Positions 54,426 to 56,595 of a stretch of DNA of 56,595 nucleotides are shown here, one piece after another; within the stretch, counting starts at the first letter, position 1; each line of letters begins with the position of its first letter. A model generated the notes under the pieces. That model worked only from the letters and a program-made list of their open reading frames with translations, did not search any database and was not told where the DNA came from. The stretch covers positions 1-56,595 of the forward strand of contig CAIUZK010000183.1 in assembly GCA_903903635.1 (NCBI GenBank), written 5' to 3'. The translations under genes were made by a program, and so were the position numbers. The DNA is from an uncultured Bacteroidota bacterium (GTDB lineage: Bacteria; Bacteroidota; Bacteroidia; Chitinophagales; Chitinophagaceae).

Positions 54426-56264
54426 ATGTGCGGCATTGTTGGATATATTGGGAAAAAGGAAGCTTTTCCTATTCTGATTAAAGGCCTTAAAAGGCTCGAA
54501 TACAGAGGATATGACAGTGCCGGTATTGCACTGCTCAACGGAGGTATGACCGTATTCAAGAAAGCCGGCAAAGTTTCAGATCTCGAGCAGATAGTTGACC
54601 TCAATCATACCGTTGCCAATATCGGCATTGGGCATACGCGCTGGGCTACCCATGGCGAACCCAACGACCGCAATGCGCATCCGCACATTTCGCAGTCAGG
54701 CGATCTGGCTATTATCCACAACGGAATTATTGAAAACTACTCTTCCCTTAAAGAATTACTTATAGGGAGAGGCTACGTTTTCCATTCCGATACTGATACT
54801 GAGATACTTGTAAATCTTATTGAAGAAGTTCAGAAAAAAGAAAATACTTCACTCGACAATGCTGTGCGCATAGCCCTCAACGAGGTAGTGGGCGCCTATG
54901 CTATTGTAGTGCTCAACCGCAATAATCCCAATCAGCTCATTGCAGCCCGCAAAGGCAGCCCTCTGGTTATAGGCGTGGGCGATGATGAGTTTTATATCGC
55001 CTCAGATGCATCACCCATTATTGAGTATACCAAAAATGTAGTCTATCTCGAAGAGCAGGAATATACTGTACTCAACCGCGATGGCAGCTATTTTATCCGT
55101 ACCCTTGGCAATATCGAAAAATCGCCGGAGATCCAGAAGATCGAGTTCTCCATTGAGATGATCGAGAAGGGCGGCTTCGAGCATTTCATGCTTAAGGAGA
55201 TTTACGAGCAGCCAAAGGCTATCGAAGATTCGCTGAGAGGACGTATGAATGCACAGCAGGGCTGGATAAAACTAGGCGGTCTGGATGAGTACATTAACCG
55301 TATCGACAATGCCGAAAGGTTTATCATAACAGCCTGCGGCACATCATGGCATTCAGGTCTTATTGGCGAATACCTTATTGAAGATCTGGCCCGTGTGCCG
55401 GTAGAAGTTGAGTATGCTTCCGAGTTCCGATACCGCAATCCTATCATCACAGATAAAGATGTGGTTATAGCTATTTCTCAGTCCGGAGAAACTGCCGATA
55501 CACTGGCAGCCATCCACCTGGCTAAAGAACGCCAGGCGCTTATTTATGGTCTATGCAATGTCATTGGTTCATCAATAGCCCGTAGCGCTCATGCCGGGTC
55601 GTATACTCATGCCGGCCCCGAAATAGGCGTAGCCTCAACCAAAGCTTTTTCAACCCAGATATCGCTTATTACGCTTATTGCATTGCAATTGGCTATGGTA
55701 AAGGGTACAATTCCTGTATCCAAACTACGAGAGATACTTTACGAACTCGAAAATATCCCTAAGAAAATAGAAGAAACTCTTTTGCTGGATGCCCAGATCA
55801 AAGAGATCGCCAGCATTTACAAAGACGCCACCAATTTCCTTTACCTGGGTCGTGGATACAATTTCCCGGTTGCCCTTGAAGGCGCGCTCAAACTTAAGGA
55901 GATATCCTACATTCATGCCGAAGGCTATCCTGCCGCCGAAATGAAACATGGCCCCATAGCGCTTATAGACGAAAACATGCCTGTTGTGTTCCTGGCTACC
56001 AACCAGAGCGCATACGAGAAAATTGTTAGTAATGTGCAGGAAGTAAAGGCCCGCAAAGGCAAGATCATAGCTGTTGTGCATAAAGGCGACACCCAGATCC
56101 GCGCGCTTGCCGACCATATCATTGAGGTGCCCGAAACCGAGGAAATACTTTCACCGCTTATTACCATTGTGCCACTGCAACTGCTTGCCTACCACATAGC
56201 CATCATGCGCGGCTGCAACGTAGACCAGCCCCGCAACCTGGCAAAATCAGTAACGGTGGAGTAG
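54426..56264 (+). CDS. glmS: Glucosamine-fructose-6-phosphate aminotransferase
   Basis: Makes glucosamine-6-phosphate from fructose-6-phosphate and glutamine, the first step to UDP-GlcNAc. 612 aa, full length. The N-terminal amidotransferase begins MCGIVGYIG with Cys as the nucleophile after Met removal, then RLEYRGYDSAGIA and GHTRWATHGEPND. Two SIS domains follow (CGTSWHSG; ISQSGETADTLAA; YLGRGYNFPVALEGALKLKEISYIHAEGYPAAEMKHGPIALI). The C-terminus PRNLAKSVTVE carries the conserved Lys. Last gene of the panC-divergent operon. Its last 18 bases overlap the 3' end of the convergent recombinase-like ORF. Confidence 0.97.
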   Translation: MCGIVGYIGKKEAFPILIKGLKRLEYRGYDSAGIALLNGGMTVFKKAGKVSDLEQIVDLNHTVANIGIGHTRWATHGEPNDRNAHPHISQSGDLAIIHNGIIENYSSLKELLIGRGYVFHSDTDTEILVNLIEEVQKKENTSLDNAVRIALNEVVGAYAIVVLNRNNPNQLIAARKGSPLVIGVGDDEFYIASDASPIIEYTKNVVYLEEQEYTVLNRDGSYFIRTLGNIEKSPEIQKIEFSIEMIEKGGFEHFMLKEIYEQPKAIEDSLRGRMNAQQGWIKLGGLDEYINRIDNAERFIITACGTSWHSGLIGEYLIEDLARVPVEVEYASEFRYRNPIITDKDVVIAISQSGETADTLAAIHLAKERQALIYGLCNVIGSSIARSAHAGSYTHAGPEIGVASTKAFSTQISLITLIALQLAMVKGTIPVSKLREILYELENIPKKIEETLLLDAQIKEIASIYKDATNFLYLGRGYNFPVALEGALKLKEISYIHAEGYPAAEMKHGPIALIDENMPVVFLATNQSAYEKIVSNVQEVKARKGKIIAVVHKGDTQIRALADHIIEVPETEEILSPLITIVPLQLLAYHIAIMRGCNVDQPRNLAKSVTVE

Positions 56265-56595
56265 TTCCGAACGGTGGTGTTTTGGTGCCCCAGTATTATC
56301 AATGCTTTCAGCTGATTCAGAAATTTTAACCGCATTTTTACCCCGCTTCAAAACGGCATCATTTTCTTTCAATATTCCGCCTAGCGTGCTAAGCACAGGC
56401 AGTCGGAAATTGATACGCAAATGGTGCCTTTTTTCCGCTTGGTCATAGTTAACCAAGATATCTCTGACTACAGCATTGATGATTCCCTTCTTTTCTTCGT
56501 CCGTAAGATCTTTAGCGGAAAGAATATCAGCTCCAAAATCATCAATCCAATCCAGCCACTGTTGCTGGTTTCCTAATTGACCAATTTCACCGTTA
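56247..56595 (-). CDS. Probable site-specific recombinase, C-terminal part (runs off the window)
   Basis: The frame is open on the minus strand from the window edge to a TGA at 56247 (115 complete codons). The segment QQWLDWIDDFGADI, DLTDEEKKGIINAVVRDILV, HHLRINFRLPV resembles the coiled-coil/C-terminal tail of large serine recombinases as found in Bacteroidota mobile elements; the catalytic domain would lie beyond the window. The last ~6 codons are antisense to the end of glmS, suggesting the gene reached its present stop by insertion beside glmS. Family assignment is from pattern only. Confidence 0.5.
   Translation of the reverse strand, partial: NGEIGQLGNQQQWLDWIDDFGADILSAKDLTDEEKKGIINAVVRDILVNYDQAEKRHHLRINFRLPVLSTLGGILKENDAVLKRGKNAVKISESAESIDNTGAPKHHRSELLHRY

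Noticed and set aside
56220-56290. Tn7 insertion at glmS
   Set aside because: No Tn7-type end repeats or TnsA-E-like sequence is visible in the few hundred bases available; the adjacent ORF resembles a serine recombinase instead.

Overview
The window comes from a member of the Bacteroidota, most likely a Chitinophagaceae-like, free-living glycan degrader. Four secreted proteins carry a C-terminal type IX secretion (T9SS) type A sorting domain, and one 2,227-residue adhesin ends in a type B (gliding-motility-associated) domain. Promoters follow the Bacteroidota pattern TTTG-N~20-TAnnTTTG, and Shine-Dalgarno sequences are mostly absent. Two gene orders typical of the phylum are present: DUF3822-rsmD-coaD, and panC / short starch-synthase-like protein / DUF4270 lipoprotein / glmS.

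Layout. 1-1568: no gene; REP-like palindromes and repeat cluster A. 1569-8451: eight-repeat Ig-like T9SS protein, PLP aminotransferase, YD-repeat protein, then the overlapping DUF3822-rsmD-coaD operon. 8485-19150: M1 peptidase, a beta-propeller/SGNH-hydrolase T9SS protein, a small membrane protein, a tandem pair of paralogous secreted proteins, an XRE regulator and two unknown proteins. 19175-23693: a fibre-like fibronectin-III/Gly-rich protein between repeat clusters B and C. 23694-29317: accessory-looking stretch with a T9SS protein, a ~180-bp direct repeat, a GIY-YIG-type (T5orf172/MUG113) protein, small unknown proteins, ~870 bp without genes, and tRNA-Cys. 29446-31900: nucleoside phosphorylase and lgt, separated by a 7-bp microsatellite. 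32418-40422: giant adhesin and acyltransferase. 40489-49801: glycosidases GH20, GH2, GH92 and (divergent) GH125, with an AbiEii-type toxin/antitoxin pair lodged among them. 50082-56264: ROK sugar kinase, panC, starch-synthase-like protein, DUF4270 and glmS, whose 3' end overlaps the end of a probable site-specific recombinase running off the right edge.

How genes work together. The GH20, GH2, GH92 and GH125 enzymes together cover the bonds of high-mannose N-glycans (alpha-mannose caps, alpha-1,6 branch, the Man-beta-1,4-GlcNAc core, GlcNAc). The nearby ROK kinase could phosphorylate a released sugar, and GlmS sits in amino-sugar metabolism. T9SS surface proteins and the acyltransferase point to surface remodelling.

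The most unusual content is non-coding. Eight directional repeat units, seven of 97 bp and one of 98 bp, lie in three clusters. Each cluster is preceded, on the same strand, by a near-perfect Bacteroidota promoter with exactly 20 bp between its elements. Two clusters also share a 110-bp linker with a conserved stem in which one C-G pair becomes U-G. This looks like a dispersed family of transcribed, structured elements (ncRNA or a small mobile element); I do not recognise it as a described family.
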